64,000 nucleotides of DNA from Kineococcus xinjiangensis. Lineage in GTDB: Bacteria > Actinomycetota > Actinomycetes > Actinomycetales > Kineococcaceae. This document shows positions 1 through 9,993 of this stretch, one piece after another. Below the pieces are notes generated by a model, which was not told where the DNA came from, made no database searches, and was given only the letters and a program-made list of their open reading frames with translations. The translations under genes were made by a program, and so were the position numbers. How positions within the stretch are numbered: position 1 is the first letter of the stretch; each line of letters opens with the position of its first letter. Where the stretch lies: assembly GCF_002934625.1 (NCBI RefSeq), contig NZ_PTJD01000003.1, forward strand, positions 124,001-188,000, written 5' to 3'.

Positions 1-1573
1 CCGTGGTCACGACGGTGGTGCGGCCGGCGCGCTCGGCGTGCAGCCGCCGCGCGATGCGGGCCTCGGTGTGGGCGTCGACCGCACTGGTCGGCTCCACCAG
101 GACGAGGACGTCGGGATCGCGCAGCACGGCGCGGGCCAGGGCCAGGCGCTGCCGCTGCCCGCCCGAGAGGGACCGGCCCCGCTCGCTGACGTCGCCGTCG
201 AGGCCTCCGGCGACGAGGTCGAGCACGTCCTCGGCGGCGGCGACCCACAGGGCGGCCAGGACGTCGGCGTCGGGGTGCTCGCCGGTGGGGTCCACCTGCT
301 CGCGCAGGGTTCCGCTGAACAGCTGCGCGTCGTCCTCGGCGAGCAGCACCCGGCGGCGGACCTCGGCCAGCGGCAGCTCGCGCAGCGGCACCCCCGCCAG
401 CAGCGCACCCGGGCCGGGGTCGGTGTCGTCGACGCGGGCGAGGCGGCGCGCGAGCGAGGCGGCGTCCTCGGGCGGGTCGGCGACGACGGCGGTGAGGCGT
501 CCCGGTGCCGCCCGCAGCCCCGTGGCAGGGTCGGCCACCTGTGGGGCGCCGGAGGGCGGGGCGGCCGGTCGGGCGGGCTCGCGCACGAGGGGCTGCACCC
601 GCAGCAGGGTCACGACGCGGCGGGCGGCGACGAACGCGCGGGAGTACTTGTCGGCCGTCTCCACGAGGGTCCGCAGCGGGATGGTGAGGAACGCCGCGTA
701 GCCGTACAGGGCGACGAGCTGCCCGGGGGTGATCTCCCCGCGGAGGGTGGCCCGGGCGCCGCCCCAGACGAGGGCCGCCACGAGCAGGCCGGGGGCGAGG
801 ACCTGCAGGCCCTCCAGCGCGGACTCCCACCGGGCCACCCGCACCCCTGCGCGCCGGACCTCCTGGGAGCGGTCGCGGTAGCGGCGGGTGAAGACCTCCT
901 CCCCGCCGATGCCGCGCAGCACCCGCAGGCCCGCGACCGTGTCCGCCCCCAGGGAGGTCAGCTCCCCGGAGAGGCGGCGCTGCTCCCGCTGGCGCTCCTG
1001 CAGGGGCCGCACCGCGCAGACGAGGACCAGCACCACGGCGGGCGTGCCGAGGAGGACCAGCAGGCCCAGCGGCACGGAGGTCCGCAGGACGAGCACGGCG
1101 ACGAGGGCGATCGCCAGGACGGAGCCGGTCGCGCGCTGCGTGACGTCGTAGGCGTCGCCGAGGCGGGGGGCGTCGGAGGAGGTCCCGGCCAGCACCTCGC
1201 CCACCGGCACCTCCCGCGTCAGCGCGGTGCCGGCCGCGCTGGTGCGCCGGCCGAGCTGCTGGCAGACGCGGAAGCGGGCGGTGAGGCGGTTCGCCACGGC
1301 GCAGCGGTGCCGCATCACCGCGGCGGCGGCCTGCACGAGCGAGAGGGCCAGCACGACGCCGCACCAGCGCAGCAGCTCACCGGTGCCGAGCACCACGGCG
1401 TCGAGGGCCCTGCCCACCACGGCGGGGAACACGGCCTGGCAGAGCATCCACGTGATGCCGAAGGTCATGCCCGCGGCGAGCGTGGCGCGCTGCTGCCATC
1501 CGGTGCGCAGCAGGAAGTGCGCGGGGGAGCGCAGGTCGGCGGGGCCCGGGTCGTCCAGGGGCAGGGCGCGCAC
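1..1573 (-). CDS. ABC exporter half-transporter (TMD-NBD), 3' part cut by window edge, degenerate ATP site
   Basis: Reading leftwards, the protein has an N-terminal six-helix exporter domain (about residues 25-310) and then a nucleotide-binding domain, cut off at base 1 just after the D-loop. The ABC signature LSGGQRQR (bases about 149-172) and D-loop SAVD are intact. The place where Walker A should be (bases about 470-510) reads AVVADPPEDAASLARR, with no GxxGxGKS/T. The Q-loop glutamine is replaced (LLAEDDAQLFSG) and the Walker B aspartate is valine (VLVLVEPTS), while the glutamate stays. Known for the family: many heterodimeric exporters pair one weak and one active half. I infer that the active partner lies just outside the window at left. 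GTG at 1573 is chosen because the following LRSPAHFLL segment is typical of actinobacterial exporter N-termini; no clear ribosome binding site is seen. The substrate cannot be told. Confidence 0.88.
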   Translation of the reverse strand, partial: MRALPLDDPGPADLRSPAHFLLRTGWQQRATLAAGMTFGITWMLCQAVFPAVVGRALDAVVLGTGELLRWCGVVLALSLVQAAAAVMRHRCAVANRLTARFRVCQQLGRRTSAAGTALTREVPVGEVLAGTSSDAPRLGDAYDVTQRATGSVLAIALVAVLVLRTSVPLGLLVLLGTPAVVLVLVCAVRPLQERQREQRRLSGELTSLGADTVAGLRVLRGIGGEEVFTRRYRDRSQEVRRAGVRVARWESALEGLQVLAPGLLVAALVWGGARATLRGEITPGQLVALYGYAAFLTIPLRTLVETADKYSRAFVAARRVVTLLRVQPLVREPARPAAPPSGAPQVADPATGLRAAPGRLTAVVADPPEDAASLARRLARVDDTDPGPGALLAGVPLRELPLAEVRRRVLLAEDDAQLFSGTLREQVDPTGEHPDADVLAALWVAAAEDVLDLVAGGLDGDVSERGRSLSGGQRQRLALARAVLRDPDVLVLVEPTSAVDAHTEARIARRLHAERAGRTTVVTT

Positions 1574-1646
1574 GTGCAGCCACGGTAGTGAGGACGCTCT
1601 CCCGGGGCCATGCGGTTTCCGGCCCGCGGGCGCAGGGCCCGGGCGC

Positions 1647-2186
1647 TCAGCTCCCGGGGAGGTCGTGCCCCTCGTCCCGCGGCCCCGCCTGCCGCAGCAC
1701 CGCCCGCCGCTCCACGGGGCCGAGCCGGTCCACGTGGAGCAGCCCGTCGAGGTGGTCCACCTCGTGCTGCAGGCAGCGCGCCAGCAGCCCGTGGCCGGCG
1801 ATCGAGACGGGGCGGCCGTCGGCGTCGGAGCCGGTGACGCGCGCCGAGGCGTTGCGCTCGACCACCCCCGAGGCGCCGGTCAGCGACAGGCACACCTCGG
1901 CCGCGCGCACCGCGTTGCGGGGACCGGGGAAGGTGAGCCGCGGGTTGACGACGTGGGCGCGCACCCGCCGGCCGCGCTCGTCGGGGCAGTCCACGACGAA
2001 CACCCGCGCGTCCACCCCGATCTGGTTCGCGGCCAGGCCGATCCCGCCCGCGGCCGCCATGCTGGCGAAGAGGTCCGCCACGAGGGCGTGCAGCGGCGCG
2101 CCGAACTCCGTGACCTCCGCGCACGGGGCGTGCAGTGCGGGGTGGCCGTGCTGGACGACGGGCCGGGCCGTGCCGCTCTCGCTCAC
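1647..2186 (-). CDS. def: peptide deformylase
   Basis: The enzyme removes the N-formyl group from nascent proteins and is a cytosolic metalloenzyme. The 179-residue product has motif 1 GIGLAANQIG (about residues 48-57), motif 2 as EVCLS (97-101) and motif 3 HEVDH (141-145). Cys99, His141 and His145 are the expected metal ligands and Glu142 the catalytic base. Motif 2 is usually EGCLS; the Gly to Val change next to the metal-binding Cys is uncommon and may mark a secondary deformylase paralogue. GTG at 2186 lies 6 nt behind a TACGAT -10 box, so a leaderless mRNA is likely. The upstream neighbour on the other strand is the glycerophosphodiesterase. The gene may be a second def copy rather than the housekeeping one, since it is not next to fmt. 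Confidence 0.93.
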   Translation of the reverse strand: MSESGTARPVVQHGHPALHAPCAEVTEFGAPLHALVADLFASMAAAGGIGLAANQIGVDARVFVVDCPDERGRRVRAHVVNPRLTFPGPRNAVRAAEVCLSLTGASGVVERNASARVTGSDADGRPVSIAGHGLLARCLQHEVDHLDGLLHVDRLGPVERRAVLRQAGPRDEGHDLPGS

Positions 2187-2192
2187 CGCGGC

Positions 2193-2198
2193 ATCGTA
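2193..2198 (-). promoter_or_regulatory. -10 box of def, leaderless start
   Basis: On the minus strand TACGAT is followed by 6 nt and then the GTG of def, which puts the expected transcription start on the start codon. Confidence 0.5.
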
Positions 2199-2302
2199 CG
2201 AGCGGCCCCGCGGCGGCCCCGGAGCCGTTCGTCACCTTCCCGCTGCGTTGCGTTCGACGCGGTGTCGCCTGCGGAGGCACCCCCGGGTGTTGGCTGCCCG
2301 CC

Positions 2303-3493
2303 ATGTCGCTCGCACACGATCGAGGTCAGCGTTCCCTGGCCGCCCGTCTGATGCCCGCCGGTGCCGCCGCCGGGCTGCTCGCCACCGCGCTGGTGGCACC
2401 GTCCGCCGCGGCCGCCCCCGGGCCGCAGGCGCTGCTGAAGCCGAAGGCCGCCGTGGCGCAGCTGGAGGAGCCCGTCGTGGTCGCCCACCGCGGCGCCTCC
2501 GCCTACCGGCCGGAGCACACGATCCCCGCCTACGAGCTGGGGGCGCGCATGGGCGCCGACTGGATCGAGCCCGACCTGGTGCCCACCAAGGACGGCGTCC
2601 TCGTCGCCCGCCACGAGAACGAGATCTCGGGGACCACCGACGTCGAGGAGCGCCCGGAGTTCGCCGCCCGCAAGGCCACCAAGGTCGTCGACGGGGGCGA
2701 GGTGACCGGCTGGTTCACGGAGGACTTCACCCTCGCCGAGCTGAAGACCCTGCGCGCGGAGGAGCGGCTGCCGGAGCTGCGCCCCCGCAACACCGCCTTC
2801 GACGGCCGCTACCAGGTGCCCACGTTCGAGGAGGTGCTCCAGGTCCGCGAGCGCCTCAGCGAGGAGCTGGGCCGCGAGATCGGCATCATCCCCGAGACGA
2901 AGCACTCCACGTACTTCGCCTCCATCGGCCTTCCGATGGAGGCCGAGGTCGCGCGGCTGCTGCGCGAGTACGGCCTCGACGACCCGGACGCCCCCGTCGC
3001 CGTGCAGTCCTTCGAGCTGACCAACCTCAAGGAGCTGCGCACCGAGCACCGGCTGCGGGCCGACCTGGTGTTCCTCACGTGGCACGAGGGCGCGCCCTAC
3101 GACCTCGTCGCCGCCGGTGACGAGCGCACCTACGCCGACCTCGTCATCCCGTCGAGCCTGCGGGACCTCTCCCGCTACGTCGACGGCATCGGCCCGTCGC
3201 TGCAGATGACCTTCCGGTTCAAGGCCGACGGGTCGGTGGGCCGCCCGACGAACCTCATCCGCAACGCGCACCGGGCCGGGCTGACCGTGGTGCCCTACAC
3301 CCACCGGCCGGAGAACACGTTCCTCCCCACGGACCTCCGGGTCGGGGAGGACCCGGAGGAGCACGGCCGGGCCGTGGACTGGGCCCGCGCGGTGTTCGAG
3401 GCGGGCGCCGACGGGCTCTTCAGCGACGCCCCGGACCTCGCGGACCTGGCGCGCGACGACTTCATGGCCGAGCAGGAGCGCGACGCGGCCTGA
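2303..3493 (+). CDS. secreted glycerophosphodiester phosphodiesterase (GlpQ-like)
   Basis: A 396-residue protein that hydrolyses glycerophosphodiesters to glycerol-3-phosphate and an alcohol outside the membrane. ATG at 2303 gives a signal peptide with a hydrophobic stretch and an Ala-rich cleavage region (residues about 17-38). The GDPD TIM-barrel core follows: HRGAS (62-66) with the first catalytic His, EPDLV with metal-binding Glu89 and Asp91, and the second catalytic His104 in VARHE. PETKHSTYF around residue 197 supplies a further metal ligand and matches the long GlpQ subgroup. Upstream in-frame starts extend into the def promoter and are unlikely. No strong ribosome binding site is seen. 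The gene ends against a shared terminator with the convergent CWB2 gene. Possible roles are phosphate or glycerol scavenging, or trimming of teichoic-type polymers; the sequence does not decide. Confidence 0.93.
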   Translation: MSLAHDRGQRSLAARLMPAGAAAGLLATALVAPSAAAAPGPQALLKPKAAVAQLEEPVVVAHRGASAYRPEHTIPAYELGARMGADWIEPDLVPTKDGVLVARHENEISGTTDVEERPEFAARKATKVVDGGEVTGWFTEDFTLAELKTLRAEERLPELRPRNTAFDGRYQVPTFEEVLQVRERLSEELGREIGIIPETKHSTYFASIGLPMEAEVARLLREYGLDDPDAPVAVQSFELTNLKELRTEHRLRADLVFLTWHEGAPYDLVAAGDERTYADLVIPSSLRDLSRYVDGIGPSLQMTFRFKADGSVGRPTNLIRNAHRAGLTVVPYTHRPENTFLPTDLRVGEDPEEHGRAVDWARAVFEAGADGLFSDAPDLADLARDDFMAEQERDAA

Positions 3494-3521
3494 GCCGCGC
3501 CCTCCGGCCGCATCCCGGGGT

Positions 3522-3570
3522 GGGGACGTCCCGCGGCGCGACACGGGCGTGTCGCGCGCGGGACGTCCCC
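3522..3570. terminator. bidirectional hairpin between convergent genes
   Basis: The arms 3522-3544 and 3549-3570 pair almost perfectly (one bulged base) around a 4-nt loop, GGGC. It sits between the stops of the glycerophosphodiesterase (+) and the CWB2 gene (-), so it can end both transcripts. Confidence 0.75.
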
Positions 3571-3587
3571 GCCCCGGCAGCGGTGTG

Positions 3588-4106
3588 TCAGGGGATCGAG
3601 GGGTCCTGGCAGCCGGTGGGGTCGGTGTAGCGGTCGGCCTCCAGGGCCACGGCGTCGCTGACGGCGTTGGCGCCGCCCACGACGACGACGGTGCAGGGCT
3701 GCAGGCGCTGCAGCTCCTCCGCCACCACGGCGGGCAGGCGGTCGCGTCCGGTCAGCAGCAGCGGTCCCGCCCCGCCGGTGGAGGCTCCGACGGCGAGGGC
3801 GTCCGCGAAGCCCTCGCCGGTGGCCAGGTAGACGACGCCGACGTCGGCGGGGTCCCACGTGCGGGAGACCTCCACGGCGGTCGCGTAGCGGTCGGCGCCC
3901 GAGACCCGGACGGTGTTCTGGCCGACGTCGCGCACCTCCGCGGGACGCGCGACGGAGCTGTCGGCGGCGGGCGCGGTGAAGGCGGCCAGCGCCCGCGCGG
4001 CGCGCTCGTCGAGGTCCTTGCCGGTGCCGGCGGCCACGGCGGCCCCGGTCGTGCCGAGCACCGCCAGGGCGACGGGGGCGGCGATCAGGGCGGTGCGCTT
4101 GCGCAT
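3588..4106 (-). CDS. secreted cell wall-binding repeat 2 (CWB2) protein
   Basis: A 172-residue exported protein. The N-terminus MRKRTALIAAPVALAVLG plus an Ala-rich end is a clear signal peptide. From about residue 66 it carries one complete CWB2-type repeat (RVSGADRYATAVEVSR, then VVYLATGEGFADALAVGA and PLLLTG), and a partial second core around VVVVGGANAVSDAV. CWB2 proteins usually have three such repeats, which in Clostridioides anchor proteins to wall polymers; here there is little more than one. No enzymatic domain is attached, so this may be a minimal wall ligand or the remnant of a longer protein. ATG at 4106 has an AGGAGAA ribosome binding site. The gene stands alone. Confidence 0.88.
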   Translation of the reverse strand: MRKRTALIAAPVALAVLGTTGAAVAAGTGKDLDERAARALAAFTAPAADSSVARPAEVRDVGQNTVRVSGADRYATAVEVSRTWDPADVGVVYLATGEGFADALAVGASTGGAGPLLLTGRDRLPAVVAEELQRLQPCTVVVVGGANAVSDAVALEADRYTDPTGCQDPSIP

Positions 4107-4349
4107 GGTGGGTTCTCCTGCATCGGGTGGGCGCGTGGCGACGTGGCCGCGCAGTGGCCGTGCTCACGCCCGGGGGCGTCAGCACGGGGCCCCGTGGACC
4201 GGGCTCTGCCACCGAGTCTCGGGATCGCGGCCCCCGGCCGTGACGGACCGGGAGGGCCCTCAGCCGGATGATGCAGCGGCCTCACCCGTCCGGGCCGCGG
4301 CCGTCGCGGACCGTGGAGCTCGTGCGATGGGGAGGGCGCTGCGCGCCGA

Positions 4350-4355
4350 TACCCT
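4350..4355 (+). promoter_or_regulatory. -10 box of guaA, leaderless start
   Basis: TACCCT followed by 6 nt and GTG at 4362; no ribosome binding site precedes this start. Confidence 0.55.
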
Positions 4356-4361
4356 GGCCCC

Positions 4362-6101
<1,740 letters not shown>

Positions 6102-6112
6102 CGTTGCGCTGA

Positions 6113-6154
6113 CCCGGGGCGTCGCGCCCGCTCGGCGCGGCGCGACGTCCCGGG
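6113..6154. terminator. bidirectional hairpin between guaA and the ABM gene
   Basis: The 16-nt arms 6113-6128 and 6139-6154 pair with a single mismatch around a 10-nt loop. It lies between convergent stops. Confidence 0.75.
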
Positions 6155-6176
6155 CGCCGCGGTCCGTCCCGGTGCG

Positions 6177-6497
6177 CTACAGGGCGCCCTTGGCGGGGTC
6201 GCCCGCAGGCACCGGGTCGGCGACCAGGACCTCGGCCGGGCCGACCAGGTCGTCGCCGAGGAGGCCGGCGAGGCGCTCCAGCGGCTCCCCGGCGGCGTGG
6301 GCGGCCAGCGCCTCCCGCGACGTCCACTTCTCCACCACGTGCAGCGTCTCCGCGCCCGGCTCGCCGGCGACGTGCAGGGCGTAGAGCAGGCAGCCCTCCT
6401 CCCGGTGCACGTCGCCGATGATCTGCTCGAACGCGGCCCGCACGGCGGCGGCGCGACCGGGCCGGGGCGTGATGGTGGCCAGGACGGTGATGGGCAC
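6177..6497 (-). CDS. antibiotic biosynthesis monooxygenase (ABM) domain protein
   Basis: A 106-residue single-domain protein of the dimeric alpha/beta barrel superfamily. It begins PITVLATITPRPGR and has the typical REEGCLLYALH strand (residues about 38-48) and the VVEKWTSREALAAH helix entry. Such proteins include YgiN-type quinol monooxygenases and heme-degrading enzymes. No heme-ligand residue pattern can be assigned with confidence, so the substrate is unknown. GTG at 6497 is chosen for its GGAGGA ribosome binding site. It is a single gene between guaA and the SURF1 gene, both on the other strand. Confidence 0.85.
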   Translation of the reverse strand: MPITVLATITPRPGRAAAVRAAFEQIIGDVHREEGCLLYALHVAGEPGAETLHVVEKWTSREALAAHAAGEPLERLAGLLGDDLVGPAEVLVADPVPAGDPAKGAL

Positions 6498-6642
6498 GGT
6501 TCCTCCAGGGGGACGGTCTCGGGTGTCGGCACCGATGGTCGCGCCCACGTCCCGGGCCACCGGCCCCGGGGTCGGCGGGCGGTGGCCCGGCCTGCGGTGT
6601 GGACCGGGCCACCTGCGTGCGAGCGCGGGCGCCGCGGCGCCG

Positions 6643-6648
6643 TAGCCT
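6643..6648 (+). promoter_or_regulatory. -10 box of the SURF1 operon, leaderless start
   Basis: TAGCCT followed by 6 nt and GTG at 6655. Confidence 0.5.
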
Positions 6649-6654
6649 GGTGGA

Positions 6655-7473
6655 GTGCCCCCCTCCGTCGCCCGCGTGCTGCTGACGCGGCGGTGGTTGC
6701 TGTGGACGGCCCTGCTGCTGGTCGTGGTGGCCGCCTGCGTGGCCCTGGGCGTGTGGCAGTGGCAGCGCGGCAACGTCGTGGTGAGCGCCCCCGCGGCCAC
6801 CCGGCCGGTGGCGCCCCTGGCCGACGTCGTCGGCGGCGGGGATCCGCTCACCGCCGACGAGGTGGGCCGGCGCGTGCAGGTGCGGGGGGAGTGGGACCCG
6901 GCCGCGGAGCTGCTGCTGCCGGGCCGGTCGCTGGACGGCGCCGAGGGTGCCTGGGTGCTGGGCCTGGCCCGCCTCCCCGGCGGGACGGGCGTGCCGGTGG
7001 TGCGCGGCTGGTTGCCGGCCGGTGCGCAGGCCGAGCCGGCCTCCGGGGCCGTCGACCTGGTGGGCGTCGTCCAGCCGCCGGAGGCGCAGGACCACGCCGC
7101 GGGCAGCGGCCCGCTGCCGCCCGGGCAGGCGTGGGTGGTCAGCCCCGCCCTGCTGGTGAACCAGGTGGACTACCCGGTGGTGCCCGCCTACGTCGTCGCC
7201 TCCACCGCGGCGGGAGGGCTGCGGGCGGTGCCGCCACCGGACCCGGGCAGCGCCACGCGCCGGCTGGACTGGCGCAACCTCGGCTACGCGGCGCAGTGGT
7301 GGGTGTTCGCGGTGTTCGCGGTCGCGGCGTGGCGCCGCGGCCTGCTCGAGGAGCTGCGGCCCCCCGACCCGGGAGAGGGCCACCACGACCCGCACGACCC
7401 GCACGAGCAGGGGCACGACCCGCACGACCCCGAGGACCGCAGCGACGAGCTGCTGGAGGAGCGCACCCGATGA
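6655..7473 (+). CDS. SURF1 family cytochrome oxidase assembly protein
   Basis: SURF1 proteins help insert heme a into aa3-type cytochrome c oxidase. The 272-residue protein has the family layout: an N-terminal membrane helix (about 13-33) followed by LGVWQWQRGN, an extracytoplasmic beta domain with VQVRGEWDP and VVRGWLPAG, and a second helix near the C-terminus (WWVFAVFAVAAW, residues about 220-235). After the second helix comes a cytoplasmic tail with repeated HDPHDPHE-type units, containing about seven His and many Asp/Glu. This tail is not part of the family core and may bind metal. The gene starts a three-gene run with overlapping stops and starts (SURF1, DUF3817, Nudix). Confidence 0.92.
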   Translation: MPPSVARVLLTRRWLLWTALLLVVVAACVALGVWQWQRGNVVVSAPAATRPVAPLADVVGGGDPLTADEVGRRVQVRGEWDPAAELLLPGRSLDGAEGAWVLGLARLPGGTGVPVVRGWLPAGAQAEPASGAVDLVGVVQPPEAQDHAAGSGPLPPGQAWVVSPALLVNQVDYPVVPAYVVASTAAGGLRAVPPPDPGSATRRLDWRNLGYAAQWWVFAVFAVAAWRRGLLEELRPPDPGEGHHDPHDPHEQGHDPHDPEDRSDELLEERTR

Positions 7474-7871
7474 GCAGTGAGAACGGCACCCGAGACGCCG
7501 GCCCCGCGCGGCAGGCGGCTCCGCAGCCCCCGGTGACCCCCCTGGGGGAGCCGCGCAAGGTGGCGGCGGCGCTGCTGCGCTACCGGGTGATGGCGTGGGT
7601 GACGGGCATCGGCCTGCTCTTCGTCGTCGCCGGGATGGTCCAGGAGTACGCCCTCCACGCCGGGGACGCGATCACGAGGGTGATGGGTCCGGTGCACGGC
7701 GCCTTCTACATCCTCCTGCTCATCACCACGTTCGACCTGGGCACGCGGGTGCGCTGGAACGTCAAGCGGATGCTGCTCACCGCGCTGGCCGGCACCGTGC
7801 CGTTCCTGTCGTTCTACGCGGAGCGCGAGAACACCCGGTCCGTCGCCCGCCGGCTCGACGCGCTGCGGTGA
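7470..7871 (+). CDS. DUF3817 integral membrane protein
   Basis: A 133-residue protein. An N-terminal Pro/Ala-rich cytoplasmic segment is followed by three membrane helices: RYRVMAWVTGIGLLFVVAGM, VHGAFYILLLITTFDLG and MLLTALAGTVPFLSFYA. The GPVHG and FYAE segments are typical of the DUF3817 family, often found beside SURF1 or other respiratory genes in actinobacteria. Its ATG overlaps the SURF1 stop (ATGA), which suggests translational coupling and a shared role in respiratory complex assembly. The biochemical function is unknown. Confidence 0.9.
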   Translation: MSSENGTRDAGPARQAAPQPPVTPLGEPRKVAAALLRYRVMAWVTGIGLLFVVAGMVQEYALHAGDAITRVMGPVHGAFYILLLITTFDLGTRVRWNVKRMLLTALAGTVPFLSFYAERENTRSVARRLDALR

Positions 7872-8800
7872 GCTCCCCGGAACCCGGCACGGTGCGGCTG
7901 CAGCGCGTCGTCGTCCACGCGGTCCTGCGCTCCGGCCCCCGTCTCCTCGTCGTGCCCGAGGGCCCCGGCGGCGCCCTCGCGCTCCCGGCGGCGGTCCTCG
8001 GCCACGGGGAGTCCCCGGGGCAGGGGCTGCGCCGGGCGCTGTCCGCGGCCGGGGTGGGGGCGGTGCGCACGGGACAGCCGGTGGAGGCCCGCAGCGTCGT
8101 GGCGGCGCACCCGGGCCCGGACGGGGAGGAGGTGGACGTGCACACCGTCCACCTCGTCCACTCCGTGCAGCTCCTCCACGGCGGGCACCTGGGCGCGACC
8201 GCGCGGGGGGCCGAGGACGGCCGCTGGGTGCAGGCGGCGAGGCTGCCCGGGCTCCCCGTCGCGCCCGACGCGACCTTCCCCGTCACGGCGGCGCAGCTGC
8301 CCGCGCCGGTGCCCGCCGGCGACGGGGAGGTGGCGGTGCGCAGGCAGCGGCTGGCGGCGTACGCGGTGGTGGTGGACGACGGCCGGCTGCTGCTGACGCG
8401 GCTGTCGGAGCGCACGCCGTCCCCGGGGCGGTGGACGCTGCCCGGTGGGGGCGTCGACCACGGCGAGCACCCGTGCGTCGCGGCGGTGCGGGAGGTCCAC
8501 GAGGAGACCGGCAACCACGTCGAGGTCGACGAGCTCGTCGAGGTGGGCTCCGAGCACTTCACGGGGCGCTCCCCGGCCGGTGTCCTGGAGGACTTCCACG
8601 CCCTGCGGGTGATCGTGACGGCGACCGCGCCGGACGCCGTGGAGCCGGTCGTCCTCGACGTCGGCGGCAGCACGGACCTGGCCCGGTGGGTGCCGCTGGG
8701 GGAGGCGCCGGCGCTGGGGCTCGTCGGGGTGGCGGCCCGGGGCCTGCAGATCGCCCGCCGGTCGGCGGCGCTGGCGGAGGAGCGCACCGCGGGAGCCTGA
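7868..8800 (+). CDS. Nudix hydrolase with a degenerate N-terminal Nudix-like half
   Basis: A 310-residue protein. The C-terminal half (from about residue 160) is a complete Nudix domain with the box GGGVDHGEHP...REVHEETG (G-x5-E-x7-REUxEExGU), which binds Mg and cleaves nucleoside diphosphate-linked substrates. The N-terminal half (residues 10-150) follows the same strand pattern (RLQRVVVHAVLRSGPRLLVV, later LPAAVLGHGES) but lacks the glutamates of the box, so it looks like a duplicated, catalytically dead domain. GTG at 7868 overlaps the DUF3817 stop. Substrate unknown. Confidence 0.9.
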   Translation: MSSPEPGTVRLQRVVVHAVLRSGPRLLVVPEGPGGALALPAAVLGHGESPGQGLRRALSAAGVGAVRTGQPVEARSVVAAHPGPDGEEVDVHTVHLVHSVQLLHGGHLGATARGAEDGRWVQAARLPGLPVAPDATFPVTAAQLPAPVPAGDGEVAVRRQRLAAYAVVVDDGRLLLTRLSERTPSPGRWTLPGGGVDHGEHPCVAAVREVHEETGNHVEVDELVEVGSEHFTGRSPAGVLEDFHALRVIVTATAPDAVEPVVLDVGGSTDLARWVPLGEAPALGLVGVAARGLQIARRSAALAEERTAGA

Positions 8801-8801
8801 C

Positions 8802-8879
8802 CGCTCGGCCCGCCCGCCCGCTCGGCCCGCCCGCTCGGCCCGCTCGCTCGGCCCGCTCGCTCGGCCGCGCCCGCTCAGC
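8802..8879. repeat. degenerate short tandem repeats of a CGCTCGGCCC unit
   Basis: About six imperfect copies of a CGCTCGGCCC-like unit fill the gap between the convergent Nudix and ABC ATPase genes, partly overlapping the ATPase stop. No stable hairpin was found. Confidence 0.7.
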
Positions 8880-9993
8880 CCGCTGCGGGCCCGGCCGCGG
8901 GGAAGGCGACCACGGCGCCCCGCACGCCCACGGCGACGGTGGCGCCGACGTCCGGCAGGGGATGGCCGGGGGTGCGCGCGGTGACCGACACCCCGCCGGG
9001 CAGCGCGAGGCGCAGCAGCGCGTCGTGGCCGTAGAACTCCCGGTGCGTCACGACCGCCGGCACCGACGCCGGGTCGGCGGGGGAGACCTCGATCTGCTCC
9101 GGGCGCACGACCACGTCGACGGGTCCCTCCACGCCGGAGCCGGTGGGGTGCCGGCCCAGCGCGGAGGTCACCACGCCGGAGCGGGCGCTGCCGGGCAGGA
9201 CGACCGACTCGCCGACGAAGGTGGCCACGCCCAGGTCGGTCGGCTGCGCGTACACCGTCCACGGGTCCCCGGCCTGCACGACCCGACCGCCGCGCACGAC
9301 GGCGACCACGTCGGCGGTGGACAGCGCCTCCTGCTGGTCGTGGGTGACGAGCACGGCGGAGGCCCCCGCGGCGTGCAGGGAGGCGCGGACGTCGGCCCGC
9401 ACCTGGGCACGCAGCCCGGCGTCGAGGGCGCTGAACGGCTCGTCCAGCAGCACCAGCGACGGCTCCGGAGCCAGGGCCCGGGCCAGGGCGACGCGCTGCT
9501 GCTGCCCGCCGGAGAGCTCGTGCGGCATGCGGGCGCCGAGACCAGCCAGGCCCACGAGCTCCAGCAGCTCCGCGGGCCGGTGCCCGGCGCGCTCGGCGCG
9601 GGGCAGGCCGAACGCGACGTTGTCGTGCACGGACAGGTGCGGGAACAGGGCGCCCTCCTGGGGGACGACGCCCACCCGGCGCCGCTCCGCGGGCACGGGA
9701 CGCCCTTCGCCCTCCACGAGGCGCCCGCCGACCTCGACGGTGCCGGCCTCGGCGTGCTCGAACCCGGCGACGACGCGCAGCAGGGTGGTCTTGCCGCAGC
9801 CGGAGGGGCCGAGGAGGGCGACGAGGCTGCCCGTGGCCACGTCGAGGTCGAGGCCGGTGAGCACGGGGGCGTCGAACGACTTCACGACGCCGCGCACCCG
9901 CAGCGCGAGCTCGGCGCCGTGCCCGGGGTCGGGCTGCGGGTGGGGCCGTCGGCTGGTGGTGGTGGCCGACCCGGTTCCCGTCCGCCCGCTCAC
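8875..9993 (-). CDS. iron-type ABC transporter ATP-binding protein (FbpC-like)
   Basis: A 372-residue cytoplasmic ATPase of the Fbp/Fut ferric or related anion importer class. Walker A GPSGCGKTT, the Q-loop in VGVVPQEGALFPH, signature LSGGQQQR, Walker B LVLLDEPFSALD and the H-loop VTHDQQEA are all present. A C-terminal TOBE-type regulatory region with VVRPEQIEV follows. Its GTG overlaps the permease stop (GTGA). It is the last gene of a three-gene operon (lipoprotein, permease, ATPase) read leftwards. An iron box upstream of the operon supports iron as the substrate; thiamine or other anions remain possible from the ATPase alone. Confidence 0.93.
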   Translation of the reverse strand: MSGRTGTGSATTTSRRPHPQPDPGHGAELALRVRGVVKSFDAPVLTGLDLDVATGSLVALLGPSGCGKTTLLRVVAGFEHAEAGTVEVGGRLVEGEGRPVPAERRRVGVVPQEGALFPHLSVHDNVAFGLPRAERAGHRPAELLELVGLAGLGARMPHELSGGQQQRVALARALAPEPSLVLLDEPFSALDAGLRAQVRADVRASLHAAGASAVLVTHDQQEALSTADVVAVVRGGRVVQAGDPWTVYAQPTDLGVATFVGESVVLPGSARSGVVTSALGRHPTGSGVEGPVDVVVRPEQIEVSPADPASVPAVVTHREFYGHDALLRLALPGGVSVTARTPGHPLPDVGATVAVGVRGAVVAFPAAGPAAG

